A DNA stretch of 64,000 nt from contig NZ_CP053836.1 of assembly GCF_013201825.1 (NCBI RefSeq), forward strand, positions 930,001 through 994,000, written 5' to 3'. The notes under the pieces were generated by a model. The model saw nothing but the letters and a program-made list of their open reading frames with translations, did no database searches and was not told where the DNA came from. A program made the translations under genes and the position numbers. The DNA comes from Halarcobacter ebronensis. Lineage in GTDB: Bacteria; Campylobacterota; Campylobacteria; Campylobacterales; Arcobacteraceae. The first letter of the stretch is position 1. Each line of letters starts with the position of its first letter. Shown here in pieces: positions 46,871-56,300 of the stretch.

Positions 46871-48586
46871 ATGCTATCTAAAGAACAAAGAATAAAAAAT
46901 ACAATTCTAATCTTAATAATGTTGATATTGATTTCAGCAGGATTTATTATTAGTATTTATGATAATCATCTAATAAAAACACATATATCTGAAGATATGC
47001 AAGAAAAGAATAGACATATAAATAAAGTATTTAATCTTTTTATAAATGATATGGATAGAGAAATCTCTCAAAGAACAGATAAAATGTTATGTAAAGAGGC
47101 AAGAAAAGAGTTTTTTAATCAAAATAGAGATGCTTTGTATAAACTTGTCAAAGATGATTACGAAGATATGATAAAAAGTAATAGTTTTCTTAAAATTGTA
47201 ACTTTTAGATTACCCGATGGAAGTGCTTTTTTAAGAGTTCATAAACCAGAAATGTATGGAGATAGTTTAAATACAAAAAGAAAAATTATTATAGATACAA
47301 TCACCACTCAAAAACGTCAATTTGGTTTTGAACTTGGAAAACTCAGAATGACACATAGGGTTGTAACACCAATTTTTTATAATGATACCTTTGTTGGTGT
47401 TGTTGAAATTGGAATAGAACCTGAATATATAATTGAAAAAATGAATAATCTTTTTGATATAAAATCTTCACTTTTTGTAAAAGATGGTAATTTAGAAGTC
47501 TCATTAGATAAGAATTTGGAGAATAGAAGTCGTGTTGGTAACTTTATTTTTGCAAGAGGTTCAAATATTATAAAAGATAATCTAAATCAAATTGATTTAT
47601 CAAAAAACAGTTTTAGAATATTGTTTCAAAATAGAGAATATCATATTAATGTAATTGATCTTTTGGATCATAAAGGAAATGTTGCAGCAAAAATATTAGT
47701 CTATTATGATTTAACCAAGGAAAATGAAGAGTTTTCCTCTTTGATGAAAAAGAATTTGATAGCTATATTTTTGGTCATCTTTATGTTGTTTATTGTTTTA
47801 AATATTGGTTTAAACTACTTTTTAAAGAAGATAGACCAACTTTATCTTAATGTCCTTAAAAAAGACAAAATGATGTTACAACAATCAAAACTTGCTTCAA
47901 TGGGTGAGATGATAGGAAATATTGCCCACCAATGGAGACAACCTTTAAGTGTAATTTCAACAAGTGCAAGTGGATTGAGACTTCAAAATGAATTGAAAAT
48001 TTTAGATGATGAACAGCTTAATAACTCTGTTGAGTGTATTGTAAATAGTACAAAATATCTCTCTCAAACAATTGATGATTTTATAAGTTTTGTAAAAAAT
48101 AGCCAAGATGCAGTAGAGTTTGATATTAAAGAAAATTTAGAAAAGAACTTAGGAATATTAAAAGGAAGTCTTAAAATTCATGAAGTTAATGTTTTTTTAG
48201 ATTCTCAAAATAAGATTATAAAAGGGTTCCCAAACGAGCTAACTCAAGTTTTTATAAATATTGTACACAATGCAAAAGATGCTCTTAAATCAAATACTCT
48301 TAACAATAGATTGGTTTTTGTTTCAACAATAAGTGATGAAAATAGTATAAAAATTATAATAAAAGACAACGCAGGTGGTATTCCTGAAGATATAATGAGT
48401 AAAATCTTTGACCCATATTTTACAACAAAAGGTGATAGTGATGGAACAGGACTAGGACTTTATATGTCTTATAGAATAATAAATGAAAATATGGGTGGTT
48501 CAATTAAAGTTGAAAATATAGAATACGAGTATGAAGGAAAAGTTCATAAAGGTGCACAGTTTTCTATAACTCTACCTATAACATAA
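46871..48586 (+). CDS. Membrane sensor histidine kinase
   Basis: The 571-aa protein has an N-terminal membrane helix (about 12-30), a periplasmic sensor of about 255 residues with a Cache-like pattern (FRLPDGSAFLRVHKPEMYGD, PIFYNDTFVGVVEIGIEP), a second helix (about 295-318), an H-box NIAHQWRQPLS with the phospho-acceptor His near residue 352, and an ATPase domain (IKDNAGGIPEDI, GTGLGLYMS). No response regulator is adjacent, so it is an orphan kinase. Confidence 0.9.
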   Translation: MLSKEQRIKNTILILIMLILISAGFIISIYDNHLIKTHISEDMQEKNRHINKVFNLFINDMDREISQRTDKMLCKEARKEFFNQNRDALYKLVKDDYEDMIKSNSFLKIVTFRLPDGSAFLRVHKPEMYGDSLNTKRKIIIDTITTQKRQFGFELGKLRMTHRVVTPIFYNDTFVGVVEIGIEPEYIIEKMNNLFDIKSSLFVKDGNLEVSLDKNLENRSRVGNFIFARGSNIIKDNLNQIDLSKNSFRILFQNREYHINVIDLLDHKGNVAAKILVYYDLTKENEEFSSLMKKNLIAIFLVIFMLFIVLNIGLNYFLKKIDQLYLNVLKKDKMMLQQSKLASMGEMIGNIAHQWRQPLSVISTSASGLRLQNELKILDDEQLNNSVECIVNSTKYLSQTIDDFISFVKNSQDAVEFDIKENLEKNLGILKGSLKIHEVNVFLDSQNKIIKGFPNELTQVFINIVHNAKDALKSNTLNNRLVFVSTISDENSIKIIIKDNAGGIPEDIMSKIFDPYFTTKGDSDGTGLGLYMSYRIINENMGGSIKVENIEYEYEGKVHKGAQFSITLPIT

Positions 48587-48597
48587 TTACAGTCTTA

Positions 48598-49425
48598 TTA
48601 TAAACCTAAATCACCTTTATATTTAATAGGAAACTCATCTGAGGTTAGTTGAAGTTCGTAGCCTTTTTTTATTGTTTCATTTGGGATTTGCCAATCTTTT
48701 TTTAATAGATTTATAACTGATCTATAACTAAACTTATTTCCTATTAAAGCTATAGCATAAGCAGAAGCTTTGATATCATCTCGTAAATCTTCATGATAAA
48801 AAAGAGCTATATTATTAAAAGCTGTATAATTTCTTTGTTTTACTGCTTTTAAATACCATTGTTCTGCTTGTTTAAAATCTTTCAACTTTTCATTATAGAT
48901 AAATCCTAAGTTATTCATTGCATTTACATAACCTTTATTAGCTGAAAGTTTATAATATTCTATTGCTTTGTCATATTTTTGTGTATCTTCATATATAGTC
49001 CCAAGCATAAATAATGCTTCTTTATTGCTTTCTTGTATGATTGAGTCATTACACCATTTTATTGCTTTATCATATTGTTTCATTTCTTGAAGCACATAAC
49101 ACGCATAAGCAGAATTATCTGCTGTTGGCTTCATTGAGTTTGAGTATTCAAACCACTCTAAAGCTTTTTGATAATCTTGTAGTTTATTTGCATAAGCATA
49201 ACCTATTTGGGTTGCTGGGATTGGGTCGTGTTTGGATGTGTGCCATAAAGTTGCATATTTTCCCATTTCACTTGAAAGATTTTCATCCCATTTTGGTATA
49301 GGTAAACTTGCTTTATATTTTACTTCTTGTGTTTGGGTTTCTTTTACAGCTTTATCCTCACAAGCGCTAAAACTAATTGTTAATAGTAGTATGACTGATA
49401 TTTTAGCTAATATATTGATTCTCAT
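48598..49425 (-). CDS. Sel1/TPR-repeat lipoprotein, copy B2 (candidate immunity protein)
   Basis: The 275-aa protein has a lipoprotein signal with Cys22 (ISFSAC). It then has about five Sel1/TPR-like repeats (ALFMLGTIYEDTQKYDKAIE, AMNNLGFIYNEKLKDFKQAE) and a C-terminal signature KASAYAIALIGNKFSY...ETIKKGYELQL shared with the three other lipoproteins here. The first ~42 residues are identical to copy B1. Sel1-type lipoproteins protect against some T6SS effectors (for example the Tle5 immunity protein), so an immunity role is likely but inferred. Its ATG overlaps the stop of the 52-aa peptide. Confidence 0.7.
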   Translation of the reverse strand: MRINILAKISVILLLTISFSACEDKAVKETQTQEVKYKASLPIPKWDENLSSEMGKYATLWHTSKHDPIPATQIGYAYANKLQDYQKALEWFEYSNSMKPTADNSAYACYVLQEMKQYDKAIKWCNDSIIQESNKEALFMLGTIYEDTQKYDKAIEYYKLSANKGYVNAMNNLGFIYNEKLKDFKQAEQWYLKAVKQRNYTAFNNIALFYHEDLRDDIKASAYAIALIGNKFSYRSVINLLKKDWQIPNETIKKGYELQLTSDEFPIKYKGDLGL

Positions 49426-49580
49426 TTATTATCTCTATAAAAAGGAGAGTTTGGATTCATAGTATCTAAAAGTGCACCTCTCATACTTTGTTGTCTATCT
49501 TGTTCGTGTTGTTTTTGAATAAGATATCTACCACCAAAAAATACTATAAGAACAATTAAAATAGCTACAGTTTTATTCAT
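49422..49580 (-). CDS. 52-aa single-pass membrane peptide, copy 2
   Basis: Reverse-strand frame from ATG 49580 to TGA 49422. It begins MNKTVAILIVLIVFFGGRYL, one hydrophobic helix (residues ~4-16), followed by a charged, Gln-rich tail QKQHEQDRQQSMRGALLDT ending in SPFYRDNK. Its ATG overlaps the stop of lipoprotein A2 (ATGA), and its TGA overlaps the ATG of lipoprotein B2 (ATGA), so all three are translationally coupled. A nearly identical copy lies at 52365-52523. Conservation of frame and overlaps in both copies argues that it is a real gene. Function unknown. Confidence 0.72.
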   Translation of the reverse strand: MNKTVAILIVLIVFFGGRYLIQKQHEQDRQQSMRGALLDTMNPNSPFYRDNK

Positions 49581-50383
49581 AATCCTAAGTCACCTTTGAA
49601 TTTGATAGGGAAATCATCTGAATTTAGTTGAAGTTCATAACCTTTTTTTATTGTTTCATTTGAAATATTCCAATCATCTTTTAAAAGACGAAGTACGGAT
49701 GATTTAGTATATTTTGTATTGATAACTGCAATTGCGTAGGCTGAGGCTTTTATGTCGTCTTTCAATCCATTGTGATAAAAACTTGCTATATTTTGATAAG
49801 ATTCTAGATTTCCTTTTTCTATAGCTTTTTTAAAATATATTTCTGCATTTTCATAATCTTTATTATCATAGTAAACTGAACCTAAATTACTTAGTGCCAT
49901 TAAATCACTTGTATCTTCAAAAGATTTTTTATAATATGTAAGAGACTTATTATAATCTTTGTTTAGCTCATAAACTTTACCTAATCTAAATAATGCATCT
50001 TTACTTCCCATATTAATTGCATCCTCACACCATTTTATAGCTTCTTTATATTGTTTTAGCTGTTGATAAGCATAACAGGCATAATTAGAAGTTTCAGGAA
50101 GAGGTTTCATAGAGTTTGAGTATTTGTACCATTCTATAGCTTTTTCATAGTCATTTAATTTTTCTGAATAGGCATAACCTATGTTTGTTGCTGCTATTGG
50201 GTCTTTTTTTGCATGATGCCATTCTTTATATGCAAACCATATTTTATTTTCAGCATTTTTATCCCATGCAGGGATAGGCAAAGAATTTTCTAGTTTCTTT
50301 TTTTCATTATTATTACAAGCATTTAAAAATAGACTTAATAGTATTATAAAAATAAATTTATAAATCTTTATAGAATTTATCAA
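49577..50383 (-). CDS. Sel1/TPR-repeat lipoprotein, copy A2 (candidate immunity protein)
   Basis: The 268-aa protein has a signal with lipobox LNAC (Cys23), then TPR/Sel1-like repeats (EKAIEWYKYSNSMKPLPETS, DALFRLGKVYELNKDYNKSL). The C-terminus is KASAYAIAVINTKYTKSSVL...KKGYELQLNSDDFPIKFKGDLGL, split here at residue ~240. It is closest to copy A1, with near-identical DNA around 49990-50190 and 52930-53140. Its ATG overlaps the stop of the orphan effector module by 4 bases, the placement expected for an immunity gene. Confidence 0.7.
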   Translation of the reverse strand: MINSIKIYKFIFIILLSLFLNACNNNEKKKLENSLPIPAWDKNAENKIWFAYKEWHHAKKDPIAATNIGYAYSEKLNDYEKAIEWYKYSNSMKPLPETSNYACYAYQQLKQYKEAIKWCEDAINMGSKDALFRLGKVYELNKDYNKSLTYYKKSFEDTSDLMALSNLGSVYYDNKDYENAEIYFKKAIEKGNLESYQNIASFYHNGLKDDIKASAYAIAVINTKYTKSSVLRLLKDDWNISNETIKKGYELQLNSDDFPIKFKGDLGL

Positions 50384-51543
50384 TTTTTATCCTTTTTTTC
50401 TTTAAATTTTTTTAATTCTTCATTATCTTTTATAGTAAAGCTAACTTGTTTGAAATTTATTGCATCAAGATACTCAATTTCTCTATAATCATACATAAAT
50501 TCATATTTTAGTTCTACTTGTGGTGAGATTACAATTATTGAAGTTTTTTGTTTATTGATAAATTCAAAATCTTCTAAATATGAAAAATTTTGATTATATA
50601 AGTCATAAACATAGTAATCTTTTTCATCAAATAAGGTACTTTTTTCAATTATGTTATAACTGTCGTTTTCAACAAAGATAAATTTTACATTTTCACTATC
50701 ATATATAACTTTAGGAATCTTTACAAAAGTATTCTGCCATAACTGAACATCATTACCATAAATATTTTTAAGTTTTTTACCTTTTCTTCTATCAAGTAGT
50801 TCCAATTTATATCCATAAATAGAAGCTTTTAAGAAGCTAAGTTCATTGTTTAGTGCTGTATCAAAGTATAGTTCATTTGTTTTATAATTCTCTCCTATAA
50901 AATTTGTTATCTTTTTAGCACTTGTAAAACCTTCACTATTTATTGCTTTTAACTCTTCTTTTCTATTTGTTGTTTCTAAAAGATATTTTGCTGAGAAGCC
51001 ATTTATTTTTTTATCTTTACTTTCTAAATATATAGTATCTTTATAAAACAAAGACCTTTTTAAATAGCTTTCAAAAGCACTGTCTTCAAGTTTTAACATA
51101 ACAATTGCATAAGCAATTGAACTTAAGGATACAAATACAACAAGAGGAGTACCGCTAGTTACAAATAAAGCTACGATATTTAAAGTTATCATTCCAACTG
51201 TTGCCGTTAAAGCATCATAGTCTTCATTCTTTTCATATTTTATGGCATCAAGTATTGACATAATTATTACAGCGTATGCTGATACTTTTGCAAAAGATTT
51301 GCCAGTTGCTGTTAAAAATTCATTATTTGCAAGATTTATTTTTATTACCTCTTTTCCACTTAATCCTTTGTGCATTTTATTTAAAAAAGCTTGTGCCATA
51401 TTTTCAAACTCTTTATTTTGTATTATCCCTACTAAAGCACTATTAAGTCCTGCAAAATCATTTATAAAACCTATTGTTGATTTTATATCTTTATTTGTAT
51501 TATCATAAATATACTCTTTCATTGGGTTAATAGAAATTGACAT
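50380..51543 (-). CDS. Orphan effector C-terminal module (no PAAR-like domain)
   Basis: The 387-aa protein corresponds over residues 11-387 to residues ~850-1227 of the upstream large effector. It has two to three hydrophobic segments around 85-150 (KVSAYAVIIMSILDAI; IVALFVTSGTPLVVFVSLSS), then a soluble domain. Residues 227-275 are identical to the large protein over 49 positions (starts FDTALNNELSF, ends WQNTFVK). It has its own short N-terminus MSISINPMKEY but no delivery domain, so it looks like an orphan toxin tip kept next to its immunity genes. Possibly silent until recombined with the large gene. Confidence 0.7.
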   Translation of the reverse strand: MSISINPMKEYIYDNTNKDIKSTIGFINDFAGLNSALVGIIQNKEFENMAQAFLNKMHKGLSGKEVIKINLANNEFLTATGKSFAKVSAYAVIIMSILDAIKYEKNEDYDALTATVGMITLNIVALFVTSGTPLVVFVSLSSIAYAIVMLKLEDSAFESYLKRSLFYKDTIYLESKDKKINGFSAKYLLETTNRKEELKAINSEGFTSAKKITNFIGENYKTNELYFDTALNNELSFLKASIYGYKLELLDRRKGKKLKNIYGNDVQLWQNTFVKIPKVIYDSENVKFIFVENDSYNIIEKSTLFDEKDYYVYDLYNQNFSYLEDFEFINKQKTSIIVISPQVELKYEFMYDYREIEYLDAINFKQVSFTIKDNEELKKFKEKKDKN

Positions 51544-51549
51544 TTTTAT

Positions 51550-52368
51550 TTACTCTAAATTTAATTTCCCTTTATATTTAATAGGAAAATCATCAGAAGT
51601 TAGTTGAAGTTCGTAGCCTTTTTTTATTGTTTCATTTGGGATATTCCATTCATCTTGTAAAACTTTTAAAACTGAAGATTTTGTATATTTAGTATCAATT
51701 AGAGCAATTGTATAAGCACTGGCCTTTAGATTGTTTTTAACACTATAAAAATAGAACCTTCCAATGTTATGATAAGAGTCTTGATTACTATTTTTAACAC
51801 CTTTTTTATACCAATTTTCTGCCTCTTTATAGTTTCCTAATTTTTCATTTGAAAGACCAATACTAGTTACTGCTATCTTTTCACCTTTTTCATATGCTTT
51901 AGTAAACCATTTTAAAGCATTATCAAAATCATTTTTTTTATAATAAACCGTTCCCAATTGATATAAAGCTTTATCCCATTTTAAATCGATAGCTTTTTGA
52001 CACCAGATTATTGCTTCATTGTATCTTTTTAATTGTTGCAGGGAATAACAAGCAAAATAAGAATTTTCACCCAAGGGAATCATGGAATCAGCATATTTAA
52101 ACCATTCTAAGGCTTTCTCATAATCATGTAGCTTTTCTGAATAAGCGTATCCTATTTTCATTGCGGGGATGGGGTCTTTTTTTGCATCATACCATAAATC
52201 AATAATTCCCATTTTTCTAAGTTCGTTGCCTGATTCAGGCATAGGTAAACTTGCTTTATATTTTACTTCTTGTGTTTGGGTTTCTTTTACAGCTTTATCC
52301 TCACAAGCAGAAAAGCTAATTGTTAATAGTAGTATGACTGATATTTTAGCTAATATATTGATTCTCAT
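51550..52368 (-). CDS. Sel1/TPR-repeat lipoprotein, copy B1 (candidate immunity protein)
   Basis: The 272-aa protein shares its first ~42 residues with copy B2, including the lipobox Cys22, but the repeats differ (ALYQLGTVYYKKNDFDNALK, AVTSIGLSNEKLGNYKEAEN). The C-terminal signature is KASAYTIALIDTKYTKSSVL...KKGYELQLTSDDFPIKYKG. Conserved ends with a diverged middle suggest that the middle sets the partner. Its ATG overlaps the 52-aa peptide stop, and the orphan effector module starts 6 bases after its stop. Confidence 0.7.
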   Translation of the reverse strand: MRINILAKISVILLLTISFSACEDKAVKETQTQEVKYKASLPMPESGNELRKMGIIDLWYDAKKDPIPAMKIGYAYSEKLHDYEKALEWFKYADSMIPLGENSYFACYSLQQLKRYNEAIIWCQKAIDLKWDKALYQLGTVYYKKNDFDNALKWFTKAYEKGEKIAVTSIGLSNEKLGNYKEAENWYKKGVKNSNQDSYHNIGRFYFYSVKNNLKASAYTIALIDTKYTKSSVLKVLQDEWNIPNETIKKGYELQLTSDDFPIKYKGKLNLE

Positions 52369-52523
52369 TTATTATCTCTATAAAAAGGAGAGTGAGGATT
52401 CAAAGTATCTAAAACAGCACCTCTCATACTTTGTTGTCTATCTTGTTCATGTTGTTTTTGAATAATATATCTACCACCAAAAAATACTATAAGAACAATT
52501 AAAATAGCTACAGTTTTATTCAT
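52365..52523 (-). CDS. 52-aa single-pass membrane peptide, copy 1
   Basis: Reverse-strand frame from ATG 52523 to TGA 52365, the same length as copy 2, with few substitutions (Leu20 to Ile; Leu37 to Val; Met41 to Leu; Asn44 to His). One N-terminal hydrophobic helix, then a polar tail. It overlaps lipoprotein A1 upstream and B1 downstream by ATGA, as in copy 2. There is no signal cleavage site, so it is probably anchored in the inner membrane with the tail on one side. It could be a third component of the immunity set, or a chaperone or holin-like factor; none is proven. Confidence 0.72.
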   Translation of the reverse strand: MNKTVAILIVLIVFFGGRYIIQKQHEQDRQQSMRGAVLDTLNPHSPFYRDNK

Positions 52524-53323
52524 AATCCTAAATCACCTTTATATTTAATAGGAAACTCATCTGAGGTTAGTTGAAGTTCGTAACCTTTTTTTATTGTCTC
52601 TTTTGAAATATTCCAATCATCTTTTAAAAGACGAAGTACGGATGATTTAGTATATTTTGTATTGATAACTGCAATTGCATAGGCTGAGGCTTTTATGTCG
52701 TCTTTAAATCCATCATGATATAGTTTTGCAATACCTTGATATGCTTCATAGTCATTTTTTTCAATAGCTTTTTTGTACCAAAGTTCAGAATTTTTATAAT
52801 CTTTTTTATTTAAATAAACTGTACCTAGATTTATCATTGCATTAATGTCATCATTTTCATAAGCTTTTTTATACCACTTAATGGCATTATCATATTGTTT
52901 TAGCTTTGAATAGCTATATCCTAATCCAGTTAGAGCATCTTTACTTCCCATATTAATTGCATCTTCACACCATTTTATAGCTTCTTCATATTGTTTTAGT
53001 TGTTGATAAGAATAACAAGCATAATTTGAAGTTTCAGGAAGAGGTTTCATAGAGTTTGAGTATTTGTACCATTCAATAGCTTTTTCATAGTCATTTAATT
53101 TTTCTGAATAGGCATAACCTATACTTGTCGCTGCCATTGGGTCTTTTTTTGCATCATTCCATAGGCTCCAATAGTTATCTATAGTTGATTTTGCTTTTTC
53201 ATCCCATTCTGGAATAGTTAAACTTGATTTTATTTCTTCTTTTTTATTACTATCATCATTACACGCTGTAAAAGATACAAGTATATAAATAATTAAAGAT
53301 ATAGTTATTATTGTTTTTTTCAT
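52520..53323 (-). CDS. Sel1/TPR-repeat lipoprotein, copy A1 (candidate immunity protein)
   Basis: The 267-aa protein has lipobox FTAC (Cys21), five or so Sel1/TPR-like repeats (DALTGLGYSYSKLKQYDNAI, AMINLGTVYLNKKDYKNSEL) and the shared C-terminal signature. It starts one base after the large effector stop, the usual place of a cognate immunity gene. As an exported lipoprotein it would act in the periplasm, which fits a target in the periplasm or inner membrane. Confidence 0.72.
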   Translation of the reverse strand: MKKTIITISLIIYILVSFTACNDDSNKKEEIKSSLTIPEWDEKAKSTIDNYWSLWNDAKKDPMAATSIGYAYSEKLNDYEKAIEWYKYSNSMKPLPETSNYACYSYQQLKQYEEAIKWCEDAINMGSKDALTGLGYSYSKLKQYDNAIKWYKKAYENDDINAMINLGTVYLNKKDYKNSELWYKKAIEKNDYEAYQGIAKLYHDGFKDDIKASAYAIAVINTKYTKSSVLRLLKDDWNISKETIKKGYELQLTSDEFPIKYKGDLGL

Positions 53324-53324
53324 T

Positions 53325-56300
53325 TTACTTATCCTCTTTTTTTTCTATAAATTGTTCTAAGTTATTTTTATCCTCAGGGGTAAAGCTCACTTGTTCAAAT
53401 CCAAGTACATCTAAATATACTAACTCTCTATAATTGTAAGTAAAATTATATTTTAATTCAACTAATGGAGATAAAACTATAATAGATGCTTTTTTATAAT
53501 TTATTAATTCCAATTCTTTTAAAATATTAAAATCTTGATTAAATAAGTCATAAAGAGCATAGTTACTTTCCTTGATAAACAGATTTTGTTTTATTTCTTT
53601 ATACGTGTCATCTATTTTAAAAATAAATTTAGTTTCTTTGTTATCAATCAATATTTGAGGGACTTTTACAAAAGTATTCTGCCATAATTGAACATCATTA
53701 CCATAAATATTTTTAAGTTTTTTACCTTTTCTTCTATCAAGAAGTTCTAACTTATATCCATAGATAGAAGCTTTTAAGAAACTAAGCTCATTGTTTAGTG
53801 CTGTATCAAAAAAGTTTTCTTTTCCTTTGTAGTTTTTACCTATAAAATCTATTAGTTTTTTATAGTCATTAAAACCATCATCTGAAATAGCTTTTAACTC
53901 ATCATCTTTGTTTGTTGTTTCAAATAGATAATAAGCTTGGTATTTTTTACTTTGTTCCTTATCAAATAAGGCTTTAAATACTGAAAAATCAATAGTTTTA
54001 TAAAGAAGCGATTTTTTAAGATATATATCCACATCGCTGTCGATAATCTCATTTAATATAATACCTGTAATAATAGTTAATAATACACCAGTTATAAAAG
54101 CAGGTAAAGTTGGAGTACAAATAAGAAGAGCAATATTTAAACCTGTTGCTAATGTTGTAACAGCTAAAGCATCATAATCTTCTCTTTTATATAAATTAAC
54201 ACTATCAAAAAGTGTTGTTACAACAATTGATATGATTGAGAGTTTTTTTAACATTGTATTTTCTGCATATGTAAGTAGTTTTTGACTTGAAAGACTTATC
54301 TCTTTTACAGCTTTTGCACTAAGATAGTTTCTTAAAACTTCTAAAGGCATTTTTGGATTTTTTTCTATAAATCCACCTACCATTACACTTATATTTGCCA
54401 TATCATTTATAAAACCTATATGTGATTTTATTGTTTTTTTCTCATCATTAAAAAATAGATAGTCTGCTGCACTTGCATATACTAGAATATTTGAGAATAC
54501 TTTTAATTTACTACCAACTCTGAAATACACTGTTTTTGATAGTGTTCTTCTTTCAGGTGCAACATTTTTCATCTCTACTAAAATTTTCTCAAGCCCCGAA
54601 GTTATCCCTTCAATATTTTTAATAGTTTCATAAAGCTCTCTTTCTTTTGATTTTAAATTTTGAGGCAAACCTGTTACTGATTTATATTTATCTTCATTTT
54701 CTTTTAATAGTTTTTGATTTTCATCTTTTTTTGCAAAAAGTTTTAAAAATTCTAAACCTTTTGGATTTTTATTTTCTGGGAAAAACACACTATTTAGTAA
54801 GAGTTTTACTTGCATGTCACTGTAGTTATTTGCTATTTGATACTCTTTATTTAGAGTATTTTTTTCTTCATCAGAAAGATTTATTCTTTTATTTGTCAAG
54901 TCAACTACAAAATCATATATATGTGTAAGAGAAGAGCTAAAAAAAGAGGTTTTATCAGTTTCTTCATCTAAATAAATTCTTGGAGTTGATAACATGTAAG
55001 CTATATTCATAGCAGATACAACATAATTGAAGCTATTTGTATCTTTTATATTTTTATAGATATTTAAAACTTCAATTAATTTTGAGTCATTTAGTTTAGA
55101 CACTATTTTAGTTAGGATTTCTTTAGGAGTTTCGAACTCTTTTTCTTTTTTATAGTATTTTAGTGTTTTATCATAGTATAAATATTTTGTTTTAAATTTG
55201 ACACTATCTCCATATTGTTCAAAAGATTTTATCTTTTTTGTATGGTCTAGATTCTCATACTCTTTTAAATAGTTGTCTTTATATTCTTCCAATGCGCCAA
55301 TTGTGTCCCAATATACTGAAGAGTTTACTTTCACAGCCTTTTGAACATCTTGTATACTATCATCACTTATATTAGGTAATGGAGCAATTGATTTTAGTTG
55401 TAATAAAAATTTATCTCTTAAACTATCTATTTTGCTATAATTATCTAACTTTTTTAACTCATCTTCAAACTCTTCACTAAAATAAAGTGAAAACATTAGA
55501 TAAGCTAAAACTTGCCTAGCATCATTTTTTATTTTTGTGAAAGCTTGATTTGAACTATTAAATTCAAACTTTTTATACCCATATCCCACATGTTTACTTT
55601 GTCCTGTTACAGCTTTTGTCATATATACAAATTTTTGATTTTTTGCTGTAGTTTTAAAATATCTTTTTGTAATCATTGCATTATTAAGATTCTCTTTTCT
55701 TTTTGAATCATTTTTATCTTCAAAAAAATCACTTTTTATGATATTGATTTGTTGTATGTATGAAGCTGCAACTTTCTTTGTATCTTTATCAAGTATTTTT
55801 GATATATCATTTTCATCTTTGAAAAACTTTTCTAAAAGTGAATCATCACTTAAAAGTAAACCAACTAATTTGTTATAAAGAGTTTTTAGTTTTTCTGTAT
55901 CTTCTTTATATATCTTCTCTTCATTTTTTGAAACATAAAAATAATCCACAAGATTTGCTATAGTATAGGGGTATTTGTTCCTTGCTTTTATATCCTCTAT
56001 AATGTCGTGATTTTTTCTATAAGCCACTTTGTATCTAGTGTGATATTCAAGGTACAAATCTTCAATTTCTGCTAAAATATCTTCTATAATACATACAATA
56101 TTTACATTTTCATCTGTACCTTTTTCTATCTTTTTATTTTTTATATCTTGTTTTGTAACTTCTCTCAAATCTATATCATCAAGTTCTTTTATATAAAATG
56201 TATTAATCCCATCAACGGATGTTGGAGAAAAAGATATTTTTTTTAGTTTTTTTATGTCCGAGTTATCTTTTAGTTGTATATTACTGTATGATATATCTAT

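Larger units (their letters stand above)
48598..51513 (-). repeat. Second copy of the tandem effector-tip/immunity cassette
   Basis: This block has the same gene order as 51550-54461: effector C-terminal module, Sel1 lipoprotein, 52-aa peptide, Sel1 lipoprotein. The offset is about 2.94 kb. DNA of 49301-49580 is nearly identical to 52244-52523 (about 12 differences by eye), and 50721-50880 to 53666-53825. Other parts have diverged. Read as a tandem duplication with later divergence or local gene conversion. Confidence 0.8.
51550..54461 (-). repeat. First copy of the tandem effector-tip/immunity cassette
   Basis: It comprises the 3' third of the large effector gene, lipoprotein A1, the 52-aa peptide and lipoprotein B1. 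Gene order and overlaps are the same as in 48598-51513. The 5' edge near 54461 is where similarity between the large effector and the orphan module begins (YLFFNDEKKT versus YIYDNTNKDI). Confidence 0.8.

Noticed and set aside
49041-49462. Plus-strand frames of 86 and 76 aa over the lipoprotein B2 gene (and the 98-aa counterpart at 52169-52465)
   Set aside because: They lie opposite the duplicated lipoprotein and 52-aa peptide genes, whose overlaps and conserved frames are far more convincing.
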